Both the position numbers and the translations under genes were made by a program. Positions 26,184 through 35,451 of a stretch of DNA of 64,000 nucleotides are shown in pieces. The DNA is from Tabrizicola oligotrophica (GTDB lineage: Bacteria; Pseudomonadota; Alphaproteobacteria; Rhodobacterales; Rhodobacteraceae), in NCBI RefSeq assembly GCF_011008935.1, contig NZ_JAAIVJ010000001.1, forward strand, positions 784,304-848,303, in the 5' to 3' direction. The notes under the pieces are model-generated. The model searched no databases, was not told where the DNA came from, and saw only the letters and a list, made by a program, of their open reading frames with translations. Positions within the stretch are counted from its first letter, which is position 1; each line of letters opens with the position of its first letter.

Positions 26184-27215
26184 TCAGCCGCCGCGCAGGG
26201 CGCTGAGCAGCCCGGCCATGTCAGCCGGAAGCGGCGAGGTGAACTCCAGCTCCTCGCCCGTCACCGGATGGTCAAAGCCCAGAGTGGCGGCATGCAGCGC
26301 CTGACGCGGAAAGCCGTTGGCCAGTGCCGCCGCCGCACCGAACAGCTTTTCCGGCAGCCGCCGCTTGCCGCCATAGGTCTGGTCTCCGATCAGCCCATGC
26401 CCGGCATAGGACATATGCACCCGGATCTGATGCGTGCGCCCGGTCTCCAGCCAGCAATCCATCAAGGCCGCCGCGCCCTGAAAGCTTTCGTCCACCCGCG
26501 CCCGCGTCACGGCGTGGCGGCCGTCCTGCCAGACTACGGCCTGCCGCTGGCGGTCGGTCTTGTGGCGGGCAAGGTTGGTGGCGACCTTCAGGATGCCGCC
26601 CGCTTCAAAGCTGATCCCGCGCAGACCGCGCAGGCGCGGATCATAGGCGTCGGGCACGCCATGGACCAGCGCAAGGTAATGGCGGTTGACCGAATGCGCC
26701 TCGAACTGGGCGGCAAGGCCATGATGCGCCCGGTCGGATTTCGCCACCACGAGAAGGCCGGTGGTATCCTTGTCGATGCGGTGGACGATGCCCGGCCGCC
26801 GCTCGCCGCCGATGCCCGACAGCGTGTCGCCGCAATGGGCCAGGAGCGCATTGACCAGGGTGCCAGAGGGCGTGCCGGGGGCGGGATGCACCACCATGCC
26901 GGCCGGCTTGTCGATGACGATCAGGTCGTTGTCTTCCCAGACCACGGTCAGCGGGATGTCCTCGGCCAGCGTCTCCACCTCCACCGCCGGGGCAAGGCGC
27001 AGGGCATAGATCTCGCCCTCGGCCACGCGGGCCTTGGGGTTCACCACCGCCACGCCGTTCAGGAACACGTCGCCCTCGTCGATCATCTTCATCAGCCGCG
27101 AGCGCGACAGCGCCGCTTCCTCTGGCACAAGGGCGGCAAGCGCCTTATCAAGGCGCGCGGGCGCCTCCTCGCCGATGGTGAGGTGCAGCCAGCCGCTTTC
27201 AGAAGGCATCGCCAT
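26184..27215 (-). CDS. RluD-family 23S rRNA pseudouridine synthase
   Basis: 343 residues: an N-terminal S4 domain (SRSRLMKMIDEGDVFLNG near 40) followed by the RsuA/RluA catalytic domain. The catalytic aspartate is Asp148 in HRIDKDTTG. It isomerises uridines in 23S rRNA, by analogy with RluD at helix 69. ATG 27215 has GGAG 8 nt upstream; a second in-frame ATG is at 27209. Its start codon overlaps the start codon of the divergent DUF6476 gene on the other strand, an unusually tight arrangement. Confidence 0.93.
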   Translation of the reverse strand: MAMPSESGWLHLTIGEEAPARLDKALAALVPEEAALSRSRLMKMIDEGDVFLNGVAVVNPKARVAEGEIYALRLAPAVEVETLAEDIPLTVVWEDNDLIVIDKPAGMVVHPAPGTPSGTLVNALLAHCGDTLSGIGGERRPGIVHRIDKDTTGLLVVAKSDRAHHGLAAQFEAHSVNRHYLALVHGVPDAYDPRLRGLRGISFEAGGILKVATNLARHKTDRQRQAVVWQDGRHAVTRARVDESFQGAAALMDCWLETGRTHQIRVHMSYAGHGLIGDQTYGGKRRLPEKLFGAAAALANGFPRQALHAATLGFDHPVTGEELEFTSPLPADMAGLLSALRGG

Positions 27216-27531
27216 GCAAGACACTCCAGACGCCCTGCCCGACCTGCCGCCGAGCCTGCGTTTTCTCAAGGGGTTGGTGATCGTGCTGATGATCACCATG
27301 ATCGTCGGTGTCATAACGGTGGTCGGGCTGCTTGTCACCCGCATGCCGGATGGAAATGCGCGCCCCCTCCTGCCCGCGGCGGTCAGCCTGCCCGACGGGC
27401 TGGTGGCCGAGGCGGTGACCGCGGGCAAGGGCTGGTTCGCGGTGGTGACGACCGACCAGCAGATCCTTGTCTTCGGCCCTGACGGGGCGCTGGTGCAACA
27501 GGTGCGGATCGGCGCGACGCCCGCTCCCTGA
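27214..27531 (+). CDS. DUF6476-type small single-pass membrane protein
   Basis: 105 residues with one transmembrane segment (about residues 17-43, LKGLVIVLMITMIVGVITVV and onward) and a C-terminal soluble part ending FGPDGALVQQVRIG. This matches the uncharacterised DUF6476 family of Rhodobacterales. GAAGG lies 7 nt before ATG 27214. It is divergent from the pseudouridine synthase gene with overlapping initiation codons. Function unknown; the periplasmic part looks like a short beta domain. Confidence 0.8.
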   Translation: MQDTPDALPDLPPSLRFLKGLVIVLMITMIVGVITVVGLLVTRMPDGNARPLLPAAVSLPDGLVAEAVTAGKGWFAVVTTDQQILVFGPDGALVQQVRIGATPAP

Positions 27532-27615
27532 GCCGCCGAAATCGTTGCTTGACGGGGGACGGTGGACTGCCGTCTATTCGGCGCAGCATCCCCTGAGTTG
27601 AGCCGGTCCCCCAAC

Positions 27616-29037
27616 ATGCCATTTGCGGTTTCACGGCGCTTTGCCGCCCATATCGCGGCAATCCCGGCCGAGGAAATTGCCCGGCAATACAGGCTGCTGA
27701 CCGAAAGCGGCGCAACGCGGCGCGTTCTGACCTTTTTCATCTACATCATGGCCGCGTTCCTAAGTCCGCTGCCGGTGGCACTGCTGTGCTGCCTGCTGGA
27801 TTTCGCCGCCGAATGGTTTGGCGCGCGCCAGATGAAGGGGCTGATCCCGGCCAGCCAACCGCGGCGCTACCTTGCCACGCTGGTCGCGCTGGTCGTGTCG
27901 CAGGCAAGTTTCACCACGATGCTGGGCTTTGTCTATCAATCCCCCGCCCCGCTGGCCGCGCCCTTTGCCGCGGGTGTGCTGACGCTGACCATGCTGCAAC
28001 TCGCCTCGATCCGGGTGATCCATCTGCCCTATGCCGTGACGGGCCTTGCGACCACCTTCTGCGTGGCGCTTGGCGCCGTGGTCTGGAACTGGCCCAGCCG
28101 GTCGGGTCCGGCGGGGCTGGCGCTGACCCTTCTCAGCCTGATGGCCGCCGCCTATTTCATTCATTCGGTGGTGCGCGCCAACCATGCGCTGCATGCCGGC
28201 ATCGCGCAGGAGCGCGAGGCGGCGCGGCTGGCCGATCTGGCGAAATCGCGGTTTCTGGCGCAGATGAGCCATGAGCTGCGCACCCCCCTGAACGCCATCC
28301 TCGGCCTTGGTCATGCCGAGATGATGCAGGCGCGCGATCCCGAGGCGGTCGAGCGGATGCGGCTGGTGACCGAGGCCGCGCGCGGGCTGGCGGTCATTCT
28401 GGACGACATTCTGGACATGGCGGCGATCGAGGCAGGCCACTTGCCGATCCGCCCGGTGATCTGCGACCCGGCCCGCGAAATCGCTGCGGCGGCAGAGCTG
28501 TACCGCCCGCTGTTCGAAGCGCAGGGCCTTGCGGTCAGGCTGGAGATCTCCCCGGCTTTCCCCGCCCATGTGGTGCTGGATTCGCAGCGCCTGCGGCAAT
28601 GCCTGTCGAACCTCTTTTCCAACGCGCTGAAGCACACGGCGCACGGCGGGGTCACGCTGGAGGCGCGTCTTGCCGAAGCGACGGGGGCGCAGGGCAGGAT
28701 CGAGATCCGCGTCAGCGATACCGGGCCGGGCATTCCGCCAGACGAGACCGAGCGCATCTTCCAGCCCTTCCAGCGCGGCACCAGCAGCCAGCCCGGCACC
28801 GGGCTTGGCCTGTCGATCACGCGCGCGCTGGCGCGCTCGATGGGCGGCGATCTGGTTCTGGTTCCGGGCAGCGAGGGCGCGCAGTTCCTGATGACGCTGG
28901 CATTCGCCACGCCGCAGGCAGGACCGGCCCGGCCCGCCCTTCGTTGCCCCGGCCCTCACTGCCCCGGCCCTCGCTGCCCCGTCCTTTGCTGCCCCGTCCC
29001 GCCCCGCCCGAACCGCCCGCGTGCTGATCGTCGATGA
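27616..29037 (+). CDS. Membrane sensor histidine kinase, probably the frameshifted front half of a hybrid kinase
   Basis: 473 residues. A 5-6-segment membrane sensor region (about 45-195) is followed by HisKA with the phospho-acceptor His219 in SHELRTPLN and by HATPase_c with N (LFSNALKHT), G1 (DTGPGIPPDE) and G2 (GTGLGLSI) boxes. After about residue 435 the reading changes to an atypical Cys/Pro-rich tail ending at 29037. In the +1 frame the same DNA reads an Ala/Pro linker that runs without a stop into the receiver starting at 29021. A single extra base near 28910-28945 would explain this. It may be a genuine mutation, a recoding site or a sequencing error. Confidence 0.85.
   Translation: MPFAVSRRFAAHIAAIPAEEIARQYRLLTESGATRRVLTFFIYIMAAFLSPLPVALLCCLLDFAAEWFGARQMKGLIPASQPRRYLATLVALVVSQASFTTMLGFVYQSPAPLAAPFAAGVLTLTMLQLASIRVIHLPYAVTGLATTFCVALGAVVWNWPSRSGPAGLALTLLSLMAAAYFIHSVVRANHALHAGIAQEREAARLADLAKSRFLAQMSHELRTPLNAILGLGHAEMMQARDPEAVERMRLVTEAARGLAVILDDILDMAAIEAGHLPIRPVICDPAREIAAAAELYRPLFEAQGLAVRLEISPAFPAHVVLDSQRLRQCLSNLFSNALKHTAHGGVTLEARLAEATGAQGRIEIRVSDTGPGIPPDETERIFQPFQRGTSSQPGTGLGLSITRALARSMGGDLVLVPGSEGAQFLMTLAFATPQAGPARPALRCPGPHCPGPRCPVLCCPVPPRPNRPRADRR
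28931..29005 (+). repeat. Five imperfect 15-nt tandem repeats in the kinase-receiver linker
   Basis: The 15-nt unit GCCCCGGCCCTCGCT and variants occupy 28931-28945, 28946-28960, 28961-28975, 28976-28990 and 28991-29005. In the receiver frame they encode APALT, APALA, APSFA and similar pentapeptides, a natural flexible linker; in the kinase frame they give Cys-Pro-rich text. Repeat length is a multiple of three, so copy-number change alone would not shift frame. Confidence 0.8.
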
Positions 29038-29398
29038 CATCGCCACCAACCGGCTGGTCGCGCGCGCCCATCTGCGGCTTCTGGGCGTTGCGACCGACGA
29101 GGCGGCCTCGGGCGAGGCGGCAGTCGAAAGCATCCGGGCCGCCCCGCCCGACATGGTGTTTCTCGACATGAACATGCCGGGGATGGACGGCATGACCACG
29201 CTGCGCCAGATCCGCAAGCTGCCAAGCCGGGCCGCCCGCGTGCCCGTGATTGCCATGACCGCCGACGCCACCGAAGCGCATCGCCGCAAATATCTCGAAG
29301 CCGGGCTGGACGGCTATCTCGCCAAGCCCCTGACGCCCGAAGCCGTGGCCGAGATGGTCGCCCGCTTTGCACCCCGCGGTGACTTTGGCAGGCCCTGA
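29021..29398 (+). CDS. CheY-like receiver domain, probably the back half of a hybrid histidine kinase
   Basis: About 125 residues from GTG 29021. The receiver fold is complete: acidic pair in VLIVDD, phospho-acceptor Asp49 in VFLDMNMPG, conserved Thr in IAMTADA, and Lys in YLAKPL. No ribosome site precedes the GTG, and the frame continues upstream as an Ala/Pro linker without a stop to at least 28919, so it is more likely part of the kinase polypeptide than a free response regulator. It has no output domain. The last 28 codons are repeated in degenerate form downstream. Confidence 0.85.
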   Translation: MLIVDDIATNRLVARAHLRLLGVATDEAASGEAAVESIRAAPPDMVFLDMNMPGMDGMTTLRQIRKLPSRAARVPVIAMTADATEAHRRKYLEAGLDGYLAKPLTPEAVAEMVARFAPRGDFGRP

Positions 29399-29660
29399 AG
29401 GGCCGCGGTAGCAAGGACGATTGGCAAGTGCATGGGGTGGGGCTGGGGGCTCTCGCCAAGTCCCGGCCCCAGAAGCCTTGGCCCAAAGGATCGCCCGCTT
29501 TGCCCCCCGGGGGGAAGTGGCAGGCACCGGAGATCCGCCGGGCCGCCGGGGCCGGCGGTGGCAAGGACGCCTGTCGCTAGTGCATGGGGTGGGGCGCGAC
29601 CACTCGCTCTCTACGCCCCGGCCCCCGCAACGCCTTGGCCGAAAGGGTCGCGCTTCGCCA
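29314..29660 (+). repeat. Degenerate tandem copies of the receiver gene 3' end
   Basis: The segment 29314-29447 (end of the receiver gene and its downstream region) is repeated at about 29449-29597 and partly at about 29600-29660. Anchors are CTCGCCAAG (29318 and 29452), CGCCCGCTTTGC (29359 and 29492), GCATGGGGTGGGGC (29430 and 29582) and GCCTTGGCC (29475 and 29632). Spacing is about 133-157 bp. Copies encode related ends such as VARFAPRG and IARFAPRG but lack the rest of a receiver. Confidence 0.75.
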
Positions 29661-29953
29661 CTTGGGGGCGGAAAGCGAGGCCGTGCGGGTGGTGGCCATG
29701 CCCTGCCCGCGCCTCACATGACGCCCGGTCGCGAAGCCTTGCTCCAGGTGACGGCGAGGGCGCCGCGCCGGGGGCAATCGCCTTGCGTCACCCTCCCTTT
29801 TCATCCGGAGCCAATTGGAACCGAAGCTGCAGCCCCGGGCAAGACCTCGCCCCCCGCGGCCCGCCAAAACCGACATGGCGCGCGGCGCGGGCGGGCAGGA
29901 CATTCGCCGGGCGCGCGGTCAGGCTTCCGGAAAAATTGCGGGGGAAGGGTGAC
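29399..29953. other. Gene-free stretch between receiver and amidase
   Basis: 555 bp. The first half consists of the degenerate tandem copies noted at 29314-29660. The second half (29661-29953) shows no domain, RNA gene or clear terminator; open frames through it have the GC-shadow composition of non-coding sequence. The amidase promoter presumably lies near its end. Confidence 0.6.
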
Positions 29954-31390
29954 ATGATCGGCGATCTTGGGGCGAAGGATGCAAGCGAACTGGCGGGCTG
30001 GGTGGCCTCTCGGCAGGTTTCGCCGGGCGAGCTGCTTGACGCGGCGCTTGCAGCGGTCGAGGCGCGCAACCCGGCCCTGAACGCCGTGGTGCAGCTGCAG
30101 GAAGGTGTTGCCCGCAAGGCCATTGCCGATGGCCTGCCGCGCGGACCGTTCCGCGGCGTGCCGTTTCTGCTCAAGGATCTTGGCTGCGAGGCGGTCGATT
30201 TTCCCGGCCACAACGGCAGCCGGCTGCTGGCAAACACCCGGTATTCCCGCGATTCGGCGATCTATGAGCGCATCCGCGCCACCGGCGTCGTGACCTTCGG
30301 CCGCACCACCAGCCCGGAAGGCGGGATTGGGGCTGCGACCGAGGCCGCGGTCTATGGCGGGCCGACGCGGAACCCGTGGAACACCGACCACACGCCGGGC
30401 GGCTCGTCCGGCGGGTCGGGCGCGGCGGTGGCGGCGGGCATCGTCGCCATGGCGCATGGCTCGGACGGCGGCGGGTCGGTGCGCATTCCGGCGGCAAGCT
30501 GCGGCCTCTTTGGCTTCAAGCCCACGCGCGCCCGGCTGCCCGACGGGCCCTTCGCCGGCGAGGGCTGGGCGGGCATGGCGATTGACGGCTTTCTCACCCG
30601 CTCGGTGCGCGACACGGCGCGGATGCTCGACGCCTGCGCCGGACCCGACCTTGGCGCGCCCTATGTCGCACCGCCCCTTGCCACCAGCCATGCCGATGCC
30701 ATCTCGCGCCCGCCGCGCCGGCTCAGGGTGGCGCTTTGCGACACCAGCTTCACCGGCACGCCCATTCACCCCGAAGTGGCCGAAGCGGTGCGCGCCGTCG
30801 GGCGGCTGCTGGAAAGCCTTGGCCACCATGTCGAGCCGGGTTGCCCTGTGGCGGATGTGCCAATGATGATGCGGGCCTGGACCGATATCGTCGGCGTTGG
30901 CACGGCGCTGGGCATAAGGAAGGCCCTGCAAGGCCGCCCGCTGTCGCCCGATCTGGTCGAGGGCGTCAGCCGGGGCGCGGTGGCCCATGCCGACCGGCTG
31001 CACCCGACGCGCTATCTGGAAGCAGTGGGCGAAATTCACGCCTTCGGCCGCCAGATGGCCGGATATTTCGACACCGGCCCCGACATCCTGTTGTCAGCCA
31101 CGCTGGCCGAACCGCCGGCCCGCATCGGCCGCTTCAACCACGACACCGAGGATTATGTCGGCTATCGCACCGGCCCGACCGGCATCTTTGCCTATTCGCC
31201 GTTCTGCGCCGTGTTCAACGCCTCGGGCCAGCCCGCCGCCTCGTTGCCGCTGGCCATGTCGCAATCGGGGCTGCCGATCGGCATCCATCTGGCCTCGGCT
31301 TTCGGAACCGATGAGCAATTGATCGCGCTTTGCGCAGAACTTGAGCTTGCACAACCCTGGGCTGCGCGGCGCGCGCCAGTTGCGGTTTGA
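29954..31390 (+). CDS. Amidase-signature hydrolase (first of two flanking an ABC transporter)
   Basis: 478 residues. The Ser-cisSer-Lys triad is intact: Lys74 (LLKDLG), Ser151 (GGSSGGSG) and Ser175 (GGGSVRIP). It hydrolyses carboxamide or C-N bonds; the substrate cannot be read. ATG 29954 is preceded by AAGGG. It is followed after 71 bp by a PotA-like ABC ATPase, two permeases and a binding protein, then a second amidase, so it likely processes an amide imported by that transporter. It resembles the second amidase only at the family level. Confidence 0.93.
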   Translation: MIGDLGAKDASELAGWVASRQVSPGELLDAALAAVEARNPALNAVVQLQEGVARKAIADGLPRGPFRGVPFLLKDLGCEAVDFPGHNGSRLLANTRYSRDSAIYERIRATGVVTFGRTTSPEGGIGAATEAAVYGGPTRNPWNTDHTPGGSSGGSGAAVAAGIVAMAHGSDGGGSVRIPAASCGLFGFKPTRARLPDGPFAGEGWAGMAIDGFLTRSVRDTARMLDACAGPDLGAPYVAPPLATSHADAISRPPRRLRVALCDTSFTGTPIHPEVAEAVRAVGRLLESLGHHVEPGCPVADVPMMMRAWTDIVGVGTALGIRKALQGRPLSPDLVEGVSRGAVAHADRLHPTRYLEAVGEIHAFGRQMAGYFDTGPDILLSATLAEPPARIGRFNHDTEDYVGYRTGPTGIFAYSPFCAVFNASGQPAASLPLAMSQSGLPIGIHLASAFGTDEQLIALCAELELAQPWAARRAPVAV

Positions 31391-31461
31391 TCAAAGGTTT
31401 TTGTTGCGCGGATGGGAATTCCCGGGCCAGATATGATCAAAATAACGGGGAGCGAGTCATC

Positions 31462-32526
31462 ATGACGGCAACGAACGCCATCGAGGCGCGGAACGTGGTG
31501 AAGGCGTTTGGTCAGGGTGATGCGACGGTTCGGGCTCTGGACGATGTGTCGGTCGAAATCCGCAAGGGCGAATTCTTTACCCTGCTTGGCCCCTCGGGCT
31601 GCGGCAAGACCACGCTTCTGCGCCTGATCGCAGGGTTCGAGATGCCGACCGGCGGGCATATTCTGCTTGACGGGCAGGACATCACCTATCTGCCGCCGAA
31701 CAAGCGGCCGGTGAACACGGTATTCCAGTCCTATGCGCTGTTTCCGCACCTGACGGTGGCACAGAACATCTCCTTCGGGCTGGAGATGCTGGGCAAGCCC
31801 AAGGCGGAAATCGCGGCGCGCACCGAAAAGATGCTGGCCCTTGTGAAGCTCGAGGCGATGGCCGGGCGCAAGACCAGCCAGTTGTCGGGCGGCCAGCAAC
31901 AGCGGGTGGCGCTGGCGCGGGCGCTGGCGCCGCAGCCGAAGGTGCTGTTGCTGGACGAACCCCTGTCGGCGCTGGACCTGAAGCTGCGGCAGGCGATGCA
32001 GATCGAGCTGAAACGGCTGCAACAGGAAACCGGCATCACCTTTGTCTTCGTCACCCACGATCAGGAAGAGGCGCTGACCATGTCCGACCGGATCGGGGTC
32101 ATGTCGCAGGGCAAGTTGCAGCAGGTCGGCACAGCGAAGGAAATCTACACCAGGCCACGAAACCGTTTCGTGGCCTCTTTCATCGGCGAGACGAATTTCC
32201 TGACGGCCCGGGCAGAAGGCACCAAGGCCCGGCTGGCCTCGGGCGATGTGGTCGATCTCGACGTGCCGGCCACCGGGGACAAGACGCTGACCGTGCGTCC
32301 CGAACAGGTGCGGCTGGTGGCGGCGAACGAAGCGGGGGCGCTGGTCGCGACCATCGCCAATCTGGTCTATTTCGGCACCGATACCCATGTGCATCTGGCG
32401 CTGTCGGACGGCACCGAGGTGACAGCGCGGGTGCAAAGCCCGGCCACTGGCGATGCGGGGCTGGAAAAGGGCGCCAAGACCGGCCTGCGCTTTGCCCCCG
32501 GCGCGGTTCAGATCGTGGGAGACTGA
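31462..32526 (+). CDS. ABC transporter ATP-binding protein, PotA-type
   Basis: 354 residues. Walker [10 protein letters not shown] near residue 43, signature LSGGQQQR near 140, Walker [12 protein letters not shown] near 162, and H-loop FVTHDQEEA; the C-terminal TOBE/OB region begins near 240. This is the spermidine/putrescine subclass of importers. ATG 31462 with GGGAG upstream starts the conserved part, while the frame extends back to 31387. It is the first of four transporter genes with spacing of 4 bp, an 8-bp overlap and 44 bp. Confidence 0.95.
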   Translation: MTATNAIEARNVVKAFGQGDATVRALDDVSVEIRKGEFFTLLGPSGCGKTTLLRLIAGFEMPTGGHILLDGQDITYLPPNKRPVNTVFQSYALFPHLTVAQNISFGLEMLGKPKAEIAARTEKMLALVKLEAMAGRKTSQLSGGQQQRVALARALAPQPKVLLLDEPLSALDLKLRQAMQIELKRLQQETGITFVFVTHDQEEALTMSDRIGVMSQGKLQQVGTAKEIYTRPRNRFVASFIGETNFLTARAEGTKARLASGDVVDLDVPATGDKTLTVRPEQVRLVAANEAGALVATIANLVYFGTDTHVHLALSDGTEVTARVQSPATGDAGLEKGAKTGLRFAPGAVQIVGD

Positions 32527-32530
32527 GCCG

Positions 32531-33454
32531 ATGACCCCGCCCCCGATGAGCGCCGCCGAAGCGGCCCAGATCAACGCCTCGGTCCGCAATGGCTGGCTCT
32601 TGTCGCTGCCGGCGCTGGTGGTGCTGGCGGTGGCCGCCGTCGGCCCCCTGTTGATCGTGCTGGTCTATTCCTTCCTTGAGGCCGGCAAGCACGGCAATGT
32701 CGTCGGCAATTTCTCGACCGGGGGCTGGTCGGGCATCCTGTGGACCAGGGACATCTTCACCGACAGCTATGTGCTGGCCGATGCGCATCTGACAATCTTC
32801 TGGCGCTCGATCAAGCTGTCGTTCCTGACTACGCTGACCACCTTTGCCGTGGGCTTTCCGACCGCCTGGTTCATCGCCACCCGCCCACCCAAGGCCCGCG
32901 CACTGTGGCTGTTTCTCATCACCATCCCGTTCTGGACCAACCTCCTGATCCGCACCTATGCCATCAACGAGGTGATCCGCACCGAGGGCCTGCTGAACCT
33001 TGCCTTGATGAAGGTCGGGATCATTTCCGAACCGCTGAAGCTGATCTATACCGACATCGCGGTGTTCATCGGCATGACCTATGTCTACCTGCCGCTGATG
33101 GTGCTGCCGCTGTTTGCCGCCATCGACCGCTTTGACCTGCGGCTGCTGGAAGCCGGCTATGACCTTTACGCCAGCCGCTGGCGGGTGTTGCGCCGTGTCG
33201 TGCTGCCGATCGTCAAGCCCGGCATCATCGCCGGCTCCATCCTTGTCTTCGTGCCCTCGCTTGGTGCCTATGTCACGCCGCGCGTTCTGGGCGGCGGCAA
33301 GCAGATGATGATCGGCAACCTGATCGAACTGCAATTCCTTGCCGGCAAGAACTGGCCGCTTGGCGCGGCGCTGTCGATGACGCTTCTCATCGTCGTGACC
33401 ATCGCGCTGCTGTTCTATGTCCGCGCGGCAAACGGGGAGAAAACCCATGGCTGA
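32531..33454 (+). CDS. ABC transporter permease, PotB-type
   Basis: 307 residues with six predicted membrane segments. The coupling-helix EAA region is seen at LEAGYDLYASRWRVLRRVVLP near 210, typical of polyamine importers. ATG 32531 lies 4 bp after the ATPase stop. The last 8 bp overlap the next permease gene. It forms the transmembrane channel with the PotC-type subunit. Confidence 0.94.
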   Translation: MTPPPMSAAEAAQINASVRNGWLLSLPALVVLAVAAVGPLLIVLVYSFLEAGKHGNVVGNFSTGGWSGILWTRDIFTDSYVLADAHLTIFWRSIKLSFLTTLTTFAVGFPTAWFIATRPPKARALWLFLITIPFWTNLLIRTYAINEVIRTEGLLNLALMKVGIISEPLKLIYTDIAVFIGMTYVYLPLMVLPLFAAIDRFDLRLLEAGYDLYASRWRVLRRVVLPIVKPGIIAGSILVFVPSLGAYVTPRVLGGGKQMMIGNLIELQFLAGKNWPLGAALSMTLLIVVTIALLFYVRAANGEKTHG

Positions 33455-34250
33455 GCGCCGCTTCTCTGCCACCCGCCTGCCGGGCTTTGCCACGATCGCC
33501 ATGCTGGCCTTTCTGGCGCTCTACATCCCGATCCTGACCTTGGTGGTCTATTCCTTCAATTCCGAAGTCACCATGGGCAACTGGGGCACCGCCACGCTTG
33601 ACTGGTACGCCAAGGCCTGGGCCAATGCCGACGTCAAGGACGCCACCCTGCGGTCGCTGACGATTGCCGGCTTTGCCGCCGTGATCTCGACGGCGCTGGC
33701 CACGATGGCCGCGCTTGGCACCACGCGCCGCCGGGCGTTCAAGGGCCAGACCTTCATCTATGTGATGATCAACCAGCCGCTGATGGTGCCGGAAATCGTG
33801 ACCGCCGTGGCGCTGATGATCCTGTTTGGCCTCATCAAGACTGTGACCGGCGTGCATGGCCTTGGGTATCTGATCCTGGCCCATGCGGCCTTCTGCATCC
33901 CCTTTGCCTATCTGCCGATCCGGGCGCGGCTGGAGGGCATGGACCTGACGCTGGAAACCGCCGCGGCCGATCTTTACGCCAGCCACTGGCACACCTTCCG
34001 CCGCGTCACGCTGCCGATCCTGATGCCCGGCGTGATCGCGGGCGCGATGCTGGCCTTCGTTGTCAGCCTTGATGACGTGGTGATCACCGAATTCGTGAAA
34101 TCGGCGGGGCAGGACACCCTGCCGACCTACATGCTCGGCCAGATGCGGCGCCAGTTGACCCCGGAAATCAACGCGATTTCCACAGGTCTCCTGCTGGTCA
34201 CGATCGCGATGCTGACCGCCTTTTTCCTGCTGACACGCAAGAAAGACTGA
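33447..34250 (+). CDS. ABC transporter permease, PotC-type
   Basis: 267 residues with six hydrophobic segments and the EAA-type loop LETAAADLYASHWHTFRRVTLP near 170, plus the family VVSLDDVVITEF segment near 208. ATG 33447 has GGGGAG upstream and overlaps the PotB-type stop by 8 bp. It pairs with that subunit in the inner membrane. Confidence 0.94.
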   Translation: MAERRFSATRLPGFATIAMLAFLALYIPILTLVVYSFNSEVTMGNWGTATLDWYAKAWANADVKDATLRSLTIAGFAAVISTALATMAALGTTRRRAFKGQTFIYVMINQPLMVPEIVTAVALMILFGLIKTVTGVHGLGYLILAHAAFCIPFAYLPIRARLEGMDLTLETAAADLYASHWHTFRRVTLPILMPGVIAGAMLAFVVSLDDVVITEFVKSAGQDTLPTYMLGQMRRQLTPEINAISTGLLLVTIAMLTAFFLLTRKKD

Positions 34251-34294
34251 CGACCCGAAAACCGTTGCAACAAAACCACCTGGGAGACTGACTG

Positions 34295-35320
34295 ATGCAA
34301 AGACTTCTGACCGCAACCGCGCTTTTGCTGGCCTCGACCGGCCTGGCCTCCGCCGAAGGCGTGCTGCAGCTTTACAACTGGGGCAACTACACCAGCCCCG
34401 AGCTTCTGGAGAAGTTCGAAAAGGAAACCGGCATCAAGGTGACGGTGACGGACTATGACAGCAACGACACCGCGCTGGCCAAGATCGAGGCCGGTGGCCA
34501 CGGCTTTGACCTTGTGGTGCCGTCGGCCAACTATGTGCAGATCTTCAGCGAAAAGGGCCTGACGGTGCCGCTGGATCTGTCGAAACTGCCGAACCACGCC
34601 AATATCGCGCCGGAATGGAAGGATGTGGTCTGGGATCCGGGCCGCACCAATTCGGTGCCGTGGCAGTGGGGCTCGGTCGGCATCGCGGTTGATACCGAAG
34701 TCTACAAGGGCGACGTCAACACTTCGGCCGTCTGGCTGGAAGTGCCCGACGAGCTGAAGGGCAAGATCAACGTCGTGCCCGAAATGAACGACATCGTGTC
34801 GCTGGCCACGATGTATTACGGCGGCCAGCCCTGCTCGGAAGACCTTGAGGTGCTGAAGAAGGCCCGCGACGGCCTTCTGGCGGCGAAACCGAACTGGATT
34901 TCGATGGATTACGGCGCCACCGAAAAGATGTCGAACGGCGACTGGGCAGCGTCGGTCAACTGGAACGGCTCGTCCATGCGCATCCGCGAAGCCAAGGGGT
35001 CGGTGGTCTATGGCTATCCGAAAGAGGGCTACACGCTGTGGATGGACAGCGTGATGCTGTTGAAGGACGCCCAGAACGTCGAGGAAGCCTACAAGTTCCT
35101 TGACTTCATCATGGCGCCGGAAAATGCCGCGCTGATCTCGAACTTCGCCAAATATGCCAATGGCATCGCGGGTTCCGAGGCGTTCATGGACCCCGCCATG
35201 GCGACCGCGCCCGAGGTGGTGATCCCGGAAGAGTTCAAGGCGGCAGGCGTGTTCATGCCGGTCTGCAGCGAGAAGTCGCGCGAGTACATGACTGCAATCT
35301 GGACAGAACTGCAGAAGTGA
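34295..35320 (+). CDS. Periplasmic substrate-binding protein, PotD/PotF-type
   Basis: 341 residues with a 20-residue signal peptide (cleavage after ASA). The mature start VLQLYNWGNYTSPELLEKFE is diagnostic of polyamine-binding proteins, where the YNW aromatic and following acidic residues shape the diamine pocket. The ligand may be a polyamine or a related amine/amide. The gene closes the transporter unit and is followed by a strong terminator, which would explain higher expression of the binding protein. Confidence 0.93.
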   Translation: MQRLLTATALLLASTGLASAEGVLQLYNWGNYTSPELLEKFEKETGIKVTVTDYDSNDTALAKIEAGGHGFDLVVPSANYVQIFSEKGLTVPLDLSKLPNHANIAPEWKDVVWDPGRTNSVPWQWGSVGIAVDTEVYKGDVNTSAVWLEVPDELKGKINVVPEMNDIVSLATMYYGGQPCSEDLEVLKKARDGLLAAKPNWISMDYGATEKMSNGDWAASVNWNGSSMRIREAKGSVVYGYPKEGYTLWMDSVMLLKDAQNVEEAYKFLDFIMAPENAALISNFAKYANGIAGSEAFMDPAMATAPEVVIPEEFKAAGVFMPVCSEKSREYMTAIWTELQK

Positions 35321-35327
35321 ACTTCCA

Positions 35328-35356
35328 TGCGGCGGGGGGTCCCCTCCCCCGCCGCA
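35328..35356 (+). terminator. Rho-independent terminator after the binding-protein gene
   Basis: TGCGGCGGGGG (35328-35338) pairs with CCCCCGCCGCA (35346-35356), 11 bp with a 7-nt loop, followed by GTCCTTTT. It would separate the transporter genes from the second amidase at least partly. Confidence 0.85.
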
Positions 35357-35451
35357 GTCCTTTTCGGCGCCGCGGCGCATCACAGGGGCGTCCCGCCCCT
35401 CCGGGCTTCGCCTCCCCCCTGCGGAAACCTGGGCACAGAGGATTAACCGGC

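Noticed and set aside
29421..29957. Possible gene (178 codons) between the receiver and amidase
   Set aside because: It is made of the degenerate receiver-end copies plus low-complexity text, with no ribosome site or domain.
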